This document shows positions 27,298 through 36,380 of a stretch of 64,000 bases of DNA, piece after piece (the stretch's first letter is position 1; every line of letters begins with the position of its first letter). Source of the stretch: Marisediminitalea alba (GTDB lineage Bacteria; Pseudomonadota; Gammaproteobacteria; Enterobacterales; Alteromonadaceae); assembly GCF_002993365.1 (NCBI RefSeq), contig NZ_PVNP01000013.1, positions 114,254-178,253 of the forward strand. The letters are read 5' to 3'. The notes under the pieces are model-generated. The model did no database searches. It saw only the letters and a list, made by a program, of their open reading frames with translations, and was not told where the DNA came from. Position numbers and translations under genes: made by a program.

Positions 27298-29637
27298 TTG
27301 AATAAGCGCGTTATCTTCCATGTGGGTCCGCCAAAAACCGGCAGTTCGGCGATCCAGCAGTTTCTTCATCAGCATCGCCAGCAACTGTTGGCGTCGGGGG
27401 TTTTATATCCCGCGCACTCTGTAGATGAAAACGGCATTAGCTCGGGTAATGCCAGAGAAATTTGCGTTCCGGATCCAGAGGGCCGCCTGGCGCTGGATCA
27501 TCAAAAGCTAACCAATGTTCTTAACGCTTTTGAGAACAACCCTAAAGCTCACATACTATTATTAAGCTCCGAATCGTTTTTCAGAATTATTGACGACATT
27601 ACACAGGCTGTGCCTGATGTTGAAATTATCTGCTTTTTGCGAAATCCGGTAGAGTTTCAGCTGTCAATTTATAACCAGTCGGTAAAACGTCATGGCAATC
27701 AAAAGCCTTTTACGCCGGGTAAGCGCCTTAACCTTGGCCAATGGGAGAGCATTTTAAAAGCAGCCAACCAGCTGGAGGCTCATCAGCTCCATTGCTTTGC
27801 TTATAAGAATCATGGTGAAAAGGGCAATGTCATTACTGACGTTCTTGGCGTGTTAGGTCTGCGAGATGAACTTTCGGTGAGTGGTAATTCGGTAAACGTT
27901 TCGTACAGCTTCGCCGCGCTCGAACTGAAACGTTGGCTTAACCAGTTCCCGATTGACGCTTTGCAGGCAGAACTGGATGCTTATTTACAGGCGGCCAGTG
28001 CCGGCGCAGGCCGTTATCGGCTGCTGGACGATGAAACTCTGGCAGCTTATAAACAGCAGCTAGCCAATGTTACTGCTAAGTTTCAGCGGTTACTGCCTGA
28101 ACAGGACTGGCAACTGGTGACTGAAGCCCTCAATAACGTTGCTGCATTGCCCTATTATCAGCAGGGTGTGCATGAGTCGGAAATTGCCGGCTTAGTTTGT
28201 CAGTTGCGACGGGATAAGCCCATGCTTTTCAGGTCACTCAGTGTAATAGTCGATTCAGCGGAACAGCCGGATTATGACGCGTCGCTGAAGAGCTTGTTTG
28301 AGTTGAGCCGTGGTGCGCGTTGGTTCGCGGCATTACCATTGTTTTTTAAGCGTAAACTGGGCGAAGTCAGACAAAAACGGCATGTCTCGGCGCACAAATC
28401 GACGCTGCAACCCCCGGCATCTCTCAATAACGCAGTGAAGGTCACTAATGCTGACATCATTCCGCAACTGTCCGGTTCGACGCCGGCCAGGCTCCGTGGA
28501 GGTGTGCGGGCAAAGGAGCTGCCGGAGTTTGCTCATCAGTTTCGTTATCAACAAATCAACTTACAGCAATCGGCAGCAGTGTGCGCGACGGAAACCGAAG
28601 TACTGGCAGAACAGCCAGAGGTTACCCACCTTAAGAAGGGCCATTATTATTACGGCGGGCCGGCGTTCGGTAATTTTGTCCATTTCATTGCTGAGTCAAT
28701 CCATCGGTTAGCAGCTCTGTCCGGTGCTAAACAGCAGGCCAATATTAGCAAGGTGCTTATTTTACCTCAGCTACGCCGCCGTTTACGTAAACTGACTAAG
28801 CCGCTACTGCCACCAAACTTTTATGAAATTCTGGCGTATCTTGGTGTCGATAAGTCGCAGGTAGTGTTAGTCGATAAGCCGCAGCGTGTTGAAAACCTCT
28901 GGATCGCGCCACAGCAAAGCCTGTTCCGTACTCGTAGTCAGATCTCAGCGGATTATCGTCAGTTTCTGCTGCAATGCGAGCGCCGCGCCGGCGTGCTGCC
29001 TGATAAGCACCTGCCCGCAAAACTCTATGTGAGTCGAACGCCATTTTTAATGCGGGGCAGCTTTGCCGGAGAGCGGTATGTAGAACAGTTTTTTGCCCGG
29101 CAAGGTTACACCATCTTCCGGCCAGAGAAACACTCACTGTATGAACAGTTTCGCTATTACAAAAGTGCCGCAGAAATCGTGCTTGCCGAGGGAGCCGCTT
29201 TACACGTAATGGAATTACTTGGCGAAATGAACGCCCGGATAACGGTGCTGCAGCGCAGGAGCAATTCCGACCAACTGTTTAGCCCGATACTTGAAGCCCG
29301 CTGTAAGAATGTTAATTTCTTCGGAGCGTTAAAGGTATTGCCGTCCTTGTTTGTTGTAAAAGGTTATAAAAGTGCTGCCCACGGTAGTGCATTATCTGTT
29401 CTGCACGCTTCGGCGTTTAAAGGGCACCTGACACAGCAGCTTGCCCTTAACGGCTTTGATACTGATGAATTCCTGGCAACGGTTCGACAGGATATTGATA
29501 GTTACTTCAACGCATATGTTGAAACGCTTCGGTCAAACGATGATTTAAAGCAGATACCGGATGAATTTATTGAAAAGGTGAAAGAGTTAGAGCCTCCATA
29601 CACAGGGGGCATAGCAGAAAACTGGCCCGCTGATTGA
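27298..29637 (+). CDS. Sulfotransferase-glycosyltransferase family 61 fusion
   Basis: This 779-residue protein joins two domains rarely seen together. Residues 1-260 look like a PAPS-dependent sulfotransferase: 5'-phosphosulfate loop HVGPPKTGSSAIQQFL and 3'-phosphate motif FLRNPVEFQLSIYNQ. A less clear middle part follows. Residues about 440-690 resemble GT61/DUF563 capsule-type glycosyltransferases: GGPAFGNFVHFIAESIHRLA, then KLYVSRTPFLMRG, FRPEKHSLYEQFRYYKSA, and VLAEGAALHVMELL. The fusion could both add a sugar and sulfate it on a surface polysaccharide. The start is TTG with GGGAC upstream. No other polysaccharide genes adjoin. Confidence 0.72.
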   Translation: MNKRVIFHVGPPKTGSSAIQQFLHQHRQQLLASGVLYPAHSVDENGISSGNAREICVPDPEGRLALDHQKLTNVLNAFENNPKAHILLLSSESFFRIIDDITQAVPDVEIICFLRNPVEFQLSIYNQSVKRHGNQKPFTPGKRLNLGQWESILKAANQLEAHQLHCFAYKNHGEKGNVITDVLGVLGLRDELSVSGNSVNVSYSFAALELKRWLNQFPIDALQAELDAYLQAASAGAGRYRLLDDETLAAYKQQLANVTAKFQRLLPEQDWQLVTEALNNVAALPYYQQGVHESEIAGLVCQLRRDKPMLFRSLSVIVDSAEQPDYDASLKSLFELSRGARWFAALPLFFKRKLGEVRQKRHVSAHKSTLQPPASLNNAVKVTNADIIPQLSGSTPARLRGGVRAKELPEFAHQFRYQQINLQQSAAVCATETEVLAEQPEVTHLKKGHYYYGGPAFGNFVHFIAESIHRLAALSGAKQQANISKVLILPQLRRRLRKLTKPLLPPNFYEILAYLGVDKSQVVLVDKPQRVENLWIAPQQSLFRTRSQISADYRQFLLQCERRAGVLPDKHLPAKLYVSRTPFLMRGSFAGERYVEQFFARQGYTIFRPEKHSLYEQFRYYKSAAEIVLAEGAALHVMELLGEMNARITVLQRRSNSDQLFSPILEARCKNVNFFGALKVLPSLFVVKGYKSAAHGSALSVLHASAFKGHLTQQLALNGFDTDEFLATVRQDIDSYFNAYVETLRSNDDLKQIPDEFIEKVKELEPPYTGGIAENWPAD

Positions 29638-30149
29638 TTACCGATAAACATAGTTTGGATATTTGTGAGGGGCCGCCGTTGATGATCCGTTCGCTTGACA
29701 TATTGCTGAAAAAAGCATCGCAATTATGCCGGTAAAATAAACATCCAATACCAAGCGGTGAAAATCATAGTGCAGCCCGTTGCATATCTGCGCTAAATAC
29801 TCAATTCCCCGCCCGCACTATTTACCTACTTCTTTGAATTGTATTATAAGTAAGAGTTATAAGGCTTAAACGTTTCATAAGTGGTATTTACGTGTTTAAG
29901 GGTAAATTTTCTCTTTCAATTTCGATTTTATTTATGCATTATTGGCTTCTCGCTGTAATCCTTTCCTAAAACTCCAATAAAAATGGAAGATTACAAAATT
30001 GTAGATATAAACCAGTTTTATAAAGCAAGAGCTTTACAATTTTGTAGTAAATGGATCAAAAGCACCTTGTGGCAACAAACAGATACCGCTTAATCGCTCC
30101 TTAAAAACGGCGGTTAGGTTAATTTTGCCCGGAGGAAAGGAGGATACTC
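29638..30149. other. Intergenic DNA before the transhydrogenase operon
   Basis: No gene is supported here. The stretch is AT-rich from 29810 to 30050 and holds the pair of TACAA-N2-TTGTA sites described separately, probably the control region of pntAA. Confidence 0.6.
29992..30046. promoter_or_regulatory. Paired operator-like sites upstream of pntAA
   Basis: TACAAAATTGTA (29992-30003) and its exact reverse complement TACAATTTTGTA (30035-30046) are each near-perfect palindromes of the form TACAA-N2-TTGTA. Their centres are 43 bp apart, about four helical turns, and the second ends 104 bp before the pntAA start. This is the arrangement of a dimeric repressor that loops or stacks on DNA. The regulator is not known. 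Confidence 0.5.
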
Positions 30150-31307
30150 TTGAAACTCTTAGTTCTAAACGAAGCAAGGCACGCTATTGATGATAGTTTT
30201 GTCGAACAGCGCTGCGCTGTAACGCCTGCCACAGTAATGCGGTTTACCCGAATGGGCTTTACCGTCATGCTTGAACAAGACGCTGGCGCGTTATCAGGCT
30301 ATCCCGATGCCGCCTACACCGAACAAGGTGCCACTATCGTAAAAGCCACTGCCGACGTGCTGGGTGATGCCGATATTGTACTCTATGTTAACCGCCCCCT
30401 AAGCAGCCAACTGGCTCAGCTAAAAGCCGATGCGCTGGTAATTGGCCATATCGACCCGTTCTTCCAGCAGGAACTGGTTGAAAGTATGGCGGGTAAAGGT
30501 TTATCTACACTTTCCGTTGAGATGATCCCGCGTTCCTCCCGTGCCCAGAAAATGGATGCCCTGAGTTCTCAGGCGAGTCTGGCGGGTTATGTGATGATGA
30601 TGCAGGCCGCGAATGCCCTGCCAAGCATCCTGCCCATGATGATGACACCCTCCGGTACCATTAAACCGGCCAAGGTGTTTATTATTGGTGCTGGTGTAGC
30701 TGGCCTGCAAGCCATTGCGACTGCTAAGCGTTTAGGCGCTAACGTGCTGGCTTACGATACCCGCCCGGTAGTGGCCGAGCAGGTAGAATCTTTAGGCGGC
30801 AAGTTTCTTAAAATTGATATTGGTGAAACCGGTCAGACCAAAGACGGTTATGCCAAAGAGCTTACCGACGAGCAAAAAGCCAAGCAGCAGGAAGCGCAGC
30901 GCGATGCGATTGCCGACTCGGATATCGTTATCACCACTGCCCAGCTGTTTGGACGTAAACCCCCGGTGCTGATTTCCAAACAAACTCTGGCGCTCATGAA
31001 ACCCGGCAGCGTTGTGGTGGACATGGCTGCGCTATCGGGCGGTAACGTTGAAGGCTCTGTGCCTGGCGAAACAGCGGTGGTTGAGGGCGTTACCGTGATT
31101 GGTGACGGCAACTGGAGCCAGCGCGTGGCTCGCGATGCTACCGATATGTATGCCAATAACCTGATCAATCTCATTGATGAGTTTTTCGATAAGGAATCCA
31201 AGCAGTTCACGCTGGATCTGGAAGACGAAATCCTCGCAAGTAGCGTAATTACCCACGCTGGCGAGATCACCAATGACATGCTTAAAAACGCATACAAAGG
31301 GGGCTAA
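30150..31307 (+). CDS. pntAA: NAD(P) transhydrogenase subunit alpha part 1
   Basis: A 385-residue soluble domain I that binds NAD(H) in the proton-translocating transhydrogenase, which makes NADPH from NADH using the proton gradient. It shows RCAVTPATVMRFTRMGF, GAGVAGLQAIATAKRLGANV (dinucleotide fold), TTAQLFGRKPPVLI and VVVDMAALSGGN. The start is TTG with a strong AAAGGAGG 7 bp upstream. The alpha subunit is split as in Rhodospirillum, unlike the single PntA of E. coli. Confidence 0.96.
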   Translation: MKLLVLNEARHAIDDSFVEQRCAVTPATVMRFTRMGFTVMLEQDAGALSGYPDAAYTEQGATIVKATADVLGDADIVLYVNRPLSSQLAQLKADALVIGHIDPFFQQELVESMAGKGLSTLSVEMIPRSSRAQKMDALSSQASLAGYVMMMQAANALPSILPMMMTPSGTIKPAKVFIIGAGVAGLQAIATAKRLGANVLAYDTRPVVAEQVESLGGKFLKIDIGETGQTKDGYAKELTDEQKAKQQEAQRDAIADSDIVITTAQLFGRKPPVLISKQTLALMKPGSVVVDMAALSGGNVEGSVPGETAVVEGVTVIGDGNWSQRVARDATDMYANNLINLIDEFFDKESKQFTLDLEDEILASSVITHAGEITNDMLKNAYKGG

Positions 31308-31310
31308 CGT

Positions 31311-31595
31311 ATGGAAACTATTTACCTGATCTTTATTGTTCTGCTGGCTGCCTTTTTAGGATTCGAACTTATCCGTAAGGTACCGGCAACACTGCATACA
31401 CCGTTAATGTCCGGCTCTAACGCCATTTCGGGGATCACCCTGGTGGGCGCGTTGGTCGCTTCAGGCTCCGACAACGATACGCTAACCACCATTTTAGGTA
31501 CCGCTGCGGTAGCGCTCGCGAGTATCAACGTTGTGGGCGGGTATATGGTTACCGACCGTATGCTCAGCATGTTCAAGAAAAAACAAGGCAAGTAA
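31311..31595 (+). CDS. pntAB: NAD(P) transhydrogenase subunit alpha part 2
   Basis: A 94-residue membrane domain with three helices, including FLGFELIRKVPATLHTPLMS and GSNAISGITLVGALVASG, which correspond to the C-terminal membrane part of E. coli PntA. It starts 3 bp after pntAA and is followed by pntB after 12 bp. Confidence 0.95.
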   Translation: METIYLIFIVLLAAFLGFELIRKVPATLHTPLMSGSNAISGITLVGALVASGSDNDTLTTILGTAAVALASINVVGGYMVTDRMLSMFKKKQGK

Positions 31596-31607
31596 GGAGA
31601 TTATGCT

Positions 31608-32996
31608 GTGAGTGATAATGCATTGATCATTAATCTTGCCTACGTACTGGCAACCACGTTATTCATTGTTGGCCTTAAATTACTGAGTCATCCGTCATCG
31701 GCCAAAAAAGGCAACCTGGTATCGGCTATAGGTATGTTTATCGCCGTGGTCGTTACCTTAATCGACCAGCAGATTATCAGCTATCACTGGATCCTGGCGG
31801 GTTTTGTGATTGGCGGCGCGTATGGTGCATGGAAAGCCAAAAGCGTAGAGATGACCTCGATGCCAGAAATGGTGTCTTTGTTTAACGGTTATGGCGGCGC
31901 AGCATCACTGCTGCTGGGCTGGGCAACCGTTTCCAGTATGAGTGCCATTACGCTGGCCACTACTGATTCGCTGGTTTTTGTCACCGTGTTTCTGACTATT
32001 CTAATTGGTGGTGTCACCTTCTCGGGCTCTGTGATTGCCTGGGGTAAACTGTCGGGCAAGATGTCCTCCAAAGCATTTATTTTTACCGGCCTGCGTGAAC
32101 TGAGCATTCTGCATCTGGTAGCATTTTTTGTGGTGGGCTATTTGTTTGCTACTGACCCGGGCAACCCGCTGTGGTTGTATGTGTCGATTGCGCTGGCGTT
32201 GAGCTTTGGTATTTGGGCCACCATCTCCATTGGAGGTGCCGACATGCCGGTGGTTATTGCCCTGCTTAACTCGTACTCAGGTGTTGCAGCCTGTGCGGCG
32301 GGTCTGGCGGTTGCCAACACCATTCTGATTGTTACCGGTCTGCTGGTAGGCGCGTCTGGTCTTATCCTGACTAACATTATGTGTAAAGCCATGAACCGCT
32401 CGCTCATGAATGTATTGCTGTCCGGGTTTGCCAAGCCGGTAGAGATGGGCGAGGCCATCGAAGGCGAAGTGAAAATCATGTCTGCCCAGGATGCGTTTTA
32501 CGTACTGGAAGCTGCGCAGTCTGTACTGGTTGTGCCGGGCTACGGTATGGCGGTAGCACAGGCTCAGCATGCGGTTCGCGAGATGCAGTCGCTACTGGAA
32601 GAAAACAACTGTACGGTGGAATACGCTATTCACCCGGTAGCGGGGCGTATGCCTGGCCACATGAACGTACTGCTGGCAGAAGCCGATGTACCTTATGATC
32701 TGCTGTGCGAAATGGACGATGTGAATCCGCGCATGGAAAACTACGACGTGGTCATTGTTATCGGTGCTAACGACGTGGTTAACCCGGCGGCCAAAGAGAT
32801 GAAAGGCAGCCCCATTTACGGCATGCCGGTAATCGAAGTTTACCGTGCCAAAACCGTATTTGTGCTTAAGCGTTCTGCCAATGCTGGTTTTGCCGGGGTT
32901 GATAACCCGCTGTTCTTTAAAGACAACACCCGCATGGTACTGGGTGATGCCAAAGACACCATTAATAACATCGTTCGCGAGTTTGGTGACGATTAA
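31608..32996 (+). CDS. pntB: NAD(P) transhydrogenase subunit beta
   Basis: The 462-residue subunit has about eight N-terminal membrane helices, including GFVIGGAYGAWKAKSVEMTS and FNGYGGAASLLLGW, and a C-terminal NADP-binding domain (about 285-462) with VLVVPGYGMAVAQAQHAVRE, IHPVAGRMPGHMNVLLAEA and VIVIGANDVVNPAA. Start GTG with AAGGAG upstream. Length is normal. Confidence 0.97.
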   Translation: MSDNALIINLAYVLATTLFIVGLKLLSHPSSAKKGNLVSAIGMFIAVVVTLIDQQIISYHWILAGFVIGGAYGAWKAKSVEMTSMPEMVSLFNGYGGAASLLLGWATVSSMSAITLATTDSLVFVTVFLTILIGGVTFSGSVIAWGKLSGKMSSKAFIFTGLRELSILHLVAFFVVGYLFATDPGNPLWLYVSIALALSFGIWATISIGGADMPVVIALLNSYSGVAACAAGLAVANTILIVTGLLVGASGLILTNIMCKAMNRSLMNVLLSGFAKPVEMGEAIEGEVKIMSAQDAFYVLEAAQSVLVVPGYGMAVAQAQHAVREMQSLLEENNCTVEYAIHPVAGRMPGHMNVLLAEADVPYDLLCEMDDVNPRMENYDVVIVIGANDVVNPAAKEMKGSPIYGMPVIEVYRAKTVFVLKRSANAGFAGVDNPLFFKDNTRMVLGDAKDTINNIVREFGDD

Positions 32997-33020
32997 TCGT
33001 TACGCTTAGTCAATCATCGT

Positions 33021-33062
33021 AAAAATGGCCTGTATGAGTGAATTGTGCAGGCCATTTTTTTT
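33021..33062 (+). terminator. Rho-independent terminator after pntB
   Basis: Arms AAAAATGGCCTG and CAGGCCATTTTTT form a long stem ending in a T8 run. Confidence 0.92.
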
Positions 33063-33107
33063 GGCTGCTGATATGATTTCTTTCCACCGGATGAATTGTT
33101 GGAGTAA

Positions 33108-33599
33108 GTGGTGAAAGATAAAGTCCTGTCTGTCGCGCTGGTGTGCATAATTGCGCTGAAGTGTATGGATCTGTATATCGACTTTTCAGAGGATCTTGAA
33201 TTAATTCATATTATCCAGGAGTCCATTTTAATTCTCATCTCCTCCGGACTGTTTGTTTTTCTGATTTTTGATATTCGTCAACGCTCCAACGCCTTAAAAG
33301 CATTACGGGACGACCTGGAACTCTCCAACAATAAAGTCAGCCAGATGTCTGAAGAACTAAAACGCTCCAAGCGTGATTTCTTTGCTGCTGTGCAGGAACA
33401 GTTCGAGCGCTGGCAACTCACCCCAAGCGAAAAAGAGGTGGGCTTGTTTTTGTTAAAAGGACTTAGCCTCAACGAAATTGCCGAGCTGCGCCAGACTTCT
33501 GAGAAAACCATTCGTCATCAGGCTTCGGCGGTTTACAAAAAGTCAGACTGTACCGGTCGCCACGAATTAGCCGCGTTTTTCTTTGAGGAAATGAGTTGA
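33108..33599 (+). CDS. Membrane-anchored LuxR-type helix-turn-helix protein
   Basis: The 163-residue protein has two membrane helices in the first 60 residues, a coiled coil (about 65-95, NALKALRDDLELSNNKVSQM), and a C-terminal LuxR/GerE helix-turn-helix (about 105-160; LTPSEKEVGLFLLKGLSLNE, IAELRQTSEKTIRHQASAVY). It carries no receiver or ligand domain. Tethering a LuxR domain to the membrane through a coiled coil is uncommon. The signal and targets are unknown. The start is GTG with GGAG upstream. Confidence 0.8.
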   Translation: MVKDKVLSVALVCIIALKCMDLYIDFSEDLELIHIIQESILILISSGLFVFLIFDIRQRSNALKALRDDLELSNNKVSQMSEELKRSKRDFFAAVQEQFERWQLTPSEKEVGLFLLKGLSLNEIAELRQTSEKTIRHQASAVYKKSDCTGRHELAAFFFEEMS

Positions 33600-33735
33600 T
33601 TTTTATTCTATTAAATCAGCTATATGCCCCGCTTATAGGCTAAATGCCCTATGTATTTCAAACTAATGTTCTAAGGTAACAATAGCGATTAACGACTATA
33701 CTCTTCACAGAATTTGCAATCACTGAGGAGTCGTA

Positions 33736-35544
33736 ATGCGACGTTCACTGTTAAGTTTATCTATTTTGGCCGGTTTGCTAACCGGTTGTGGTGGTGGATC
33801 TTCTGATTCTGCTGTAGAAACCCTGCCATCAGGCACTGAGCCGCCAACTTCCAATCCAACTACTGTAGTAAAAAGCGGTGTGATCACCGGGTTTGGTAGT
33901 GTCTACATCGATGGTAAACGCTATACCACCAATACCACCACAATTACTGTTAACGGCAACGCCGGCGCGGCTATCGACGCATTAAAAGTGGGCATGAAAA
34001 TTCAGCTCACCAGTGATGATGACGACGATGAAAATAGCAATGACGCCAGCGCAACGAGTATTACTTACGACTCAGATGTGGGTGGGATTATTCAGTCGAT
34101 TGATCGCTCTGCCGGGCAAATTCAAATTGCCGGTGTAACGATGGTGTACGACGATTTAACCCATTTTATCGGTACCTCTGTTACCACATTAAACGTGGGA
34201 GATCGCATCGAGGCAAGCGGCTACGCAATGGCTGATGGCTCATTTTATGCCACATACGTAGAACTGGAAAATGATCTGCCAGAAAGTGAGCCACAGCACA
34301 TCACCGGAGTGATTAGCGAGCTGGAAACGACTGCGCAAACTTTTTTCATTGGCAGCATGCAGGTGGATTACAGCCAGGCGGTGCCAGAGGGTGAGCTGGC
34401 CAACGCGCTGCAGGTTAAACTTGAGGGAGTAATAACTAACAATGTCTTTGTGGCTTCTGAGCTTGAAGTACGCAACAGCCGCTTTGAAGAGCAGGATGAC
34501 ATTGCAGAAGCTGAAGTGGAAGGGGTGATTACGGCGGTAGATGCTGCTGCTCAGACGCTGGAAATTTATGGTCAAACTTACGCTTATAATAATGCCACTC
34601 AGTTTGAATATGGCGCAGCTGAAAATTTAGCGCCGGGTGTAGTGGTTGAACTGAACCTGGCCTTTAATAACGGCGAGCAAACCGTTACCAAAATTGAGTT
34701 TAAACAACTATCCGTTACCGACGGCAAGCTAAAGGGAATGATTACTGCTCTGGACAACGAAGCAGGCTCATTTACCGTTAACAACACGGTATTTTACGTT
34801 AATACACAAACCCGCTTTGAAGACGATAATGACCAATACATTGCACTGAATTCACTACAACTGAATGATTTAGTGGAAGTGGTTTATCAGGTGGAGGCAG
34901 GGCAAAACATCGTACTGCGACTCGAGCGTGAGGATGACAACGAGTATTACGAGGAGTCTGAGGTTGAAGGGTATCTTACAGCTTTTACAGAGAACTCTGT
35001 AACGCTCTCGGGCCTGACTATCGCTATGAGTGTCGACGCAGTTTACTTGCTTGACGATCGCCGTGTCACGTTGGCAGAGTTCATTGCTGCCCTGGTTAAC
35101 GGTGTAATACTTGAGGTACGTGGAAACTATGATGCCAATGGTAGCTTTACCGCGAATAAGTTTGAGTTGGAGCTCGAAGATGACAATTCGGATGATGATT
35201 CAGACGGTGGTTCGGATGATGGCTCTGATGATAATTCGGACGATAACGACGACGGCCAGGATAACGATGGCGCTACCACGGGTACTTATCTGGAGATTGA
35301 AGGACGGGTTAGTGCAGTGGGTGCAGACAACCGCTTTACGGTGAATGGCTACGAGGTAGATATAAGTGGTGCGTCCGAGCTTGAACTTAACGGCCGCCGG
35401 GTGAGCGCCGCTGAGTTTATGGCAGCCATCAGTGCAGGCACTATCGTCGAGGTAGAAGGTTCGCTCAACGAAGCAGGGGTACTACTGGCCAGGGAAGCTG
35501 AAATCGAAACGTCCGACGATAACGGCGAAAGTGACGACGACTAA
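33736..35544 (+). CDS. DUF5666 repeat lipoprotein
   Basis: A 602-residue lipoprotein (signal LAGLLTGC, then GGGSS). It contains about six copies of a DUF5666-type beta unit, each starting with a VEGVIT- or SGVITGFG-like strand and ending in a VELEN-like strand; the clearest is SGVITGFGSVYIDGKRY. A highly acidic linker of alternating Asp/Ser lies near residues 480-510, and the C-terminus is acidic too. Acidic clusters may bind calcium or another cation. The family has no known function. SD GAGGAG lies before the ATG. Confidence 0.82.
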   Translation: MRRSLLSLSILAGLLTGCGGGSSDSAVETLPSGTEPPTSNPTTVVKSGVITGFGSVYIDGKRYTTNTTTITVNGNAGAAIDALKVGMKIQLTSDDDDDENSNDASATSITYDSDVGGIIQSIDRSAGQIQIAGVTMVYDDLTHFIGTSVTTLNVGDRIEASGYAMADGSFYATYVELENDLPESEPQHITGVISELETTAQTFFIGSMQVDYSQAVPEGELANALQVKLEGVITNNVFVASELEVRNSRFEEQDDIAEAEVEGVITAVDAAAQTLEIYGQTYAYNNATQFEYGAAENLAPGVVVELNLAFNNGEQTVTKIEFKQLSVTDGKLKGMITALDNEAGSFTVNNTVFYVNTQTRFEDDNDQYIALNSLQLNDLVEVVYQVEAGQNIVLRLEREDDNEYYEESEVEGYLTAFTENSVTLSGLTIAMSVDAVYLLDDRRVTLAEFIAALVNGVILEVRGNYDANGSFTANKFELELEDDNSDDDSDGGSDDGSDDNSDDNDDGQDNDGATTGTYLEIEGRVSAVGADNRFTVNGYEVDISGASELELNGRRVSAAEFMAAISAGTIVEVEGSLNEAGVLLAREAEIETSDDNGESDDD

Positions 35545-35552
35545 TCAGCGTT

Positions 35553-35590
35553 AACCGTTAGCGGCTTTATACAGCCGCTAACGGTTTGTT
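35553..35590. terminator. Bidirectional terminator between the DUF5666 gene and frdB
   Basis: Perfect 13-bp arms (AACCGTTAGCGGC and its complement) with an 8-nt loop and a short T-rich tail lie between convergent genes, 8 bp after the DUF5666 stop and 26 bp past the frdB stop. Confidence 0.85.
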
Positions 35591-35615
35591 ATCGCTCGGC
35601 TCTGCAATAAGCTGG

Positions 35616-36380
35616 TTAGTTTATTCCGGCAGCCGCCATAGCACGGCGCATATAAGCAATTTGCTGCGCCAGGGGCAGTTCTTTGGGGCAGAAGTCTTCA
35701 CAGCCGAGCATGGTCATACAACCAAATACGCCGTGTTCGTTGCCAATGACTTCGTAAAACTGCGCATCGGTGCGATTGTCCCGGGGATCAATTTTAAAAC
35801 GAGCTAATTGATTTAAGCCTACTGCGCCAACAAATTCCGGGCGCATTTGGGCAGTACCACAGCCGGCGATACAGCAACCGCACTCAATACAACGCTCCAG
35901 CTCGTAAATCTGTTCGGCCTGCTCTGGTGCCATTTTTTCTTCCATCGCATCAAAGTTACTTACTTCTGCGCTGTGAATCCAGGTTTGTAAATGCTCACTC
36001 ATGCCGCGCATCCACTTACCCGTGTTCACCGATAAGTCGCCGATCAGCTCAAAGCCGGGTAATGGCATTAAAGTAACTTTGGTTGGAAGCTGGCTTATCA
36101 AGGTGCGGCAGGCGAGACCCGGGCGACCGTTAATGAGCATGGCGCAACTGCCGCAAATGCCGGCCCGGCACACAAAATCAAACTGCAAAGAGGGGGCCTG
36201 TTTAGCGCGAATTTCATTTAACGCGATAAACAGCGTCATGCTGTCTGCTTCTTCTAACTGGTAGGTTTCAAAATGCGGCTCGCTGGCCTCATCGAAAGGG
36301 TTATGCCGAAAAATCGCAAACTCAATGGTTCTCGCGGTGCTCACCTTTACCGGAATGGTTTTTTCTGTGCAGGCGTTCAT
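35616..36380 (-). CDS. frdB: Fumarate reductase iron-sulfur subunit
   Basis: The 254-residue electron-transfer subunit carries a 2Fe-2S motif (CRAGICGSCAMLINGRPGLAC), and the 4Fe-4S and 3Fe-4S cysteines in CIECGCCIAGC and GCMTMLGCEDFCPKE. Sequence detail such as CIECGCCIAGCGTAQMRPEF follows the Wolinella-type FrdB. Electrons pass from FrdC hemes to the FAD of FrdA. Its start overlaps the frdA stop. Confidence 0.95.
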   Translation of the reverse strand: MNACTEKTIPVKVSTARTIEFAIFRHNPFDEASEPHFETYQLEEADSMTLFIALNEIRAKQAPSLQFDFVCRAGICGSCAMLINGRPGLACRTLISQLPTKVTLMPLPGFELIGDLSVNTGKWMRGMSEHLQTWIHSAEVSNFDAMEEKMAPEQAEQIYELERCIECGCCIAGCGTAQMRPEFVGAVGLNQLARFKIDPRDNRTDAQFYEVIGNEHGVFGCMTMLGCEDFCPKELPLAQQIAYMRRAMAAAGIN

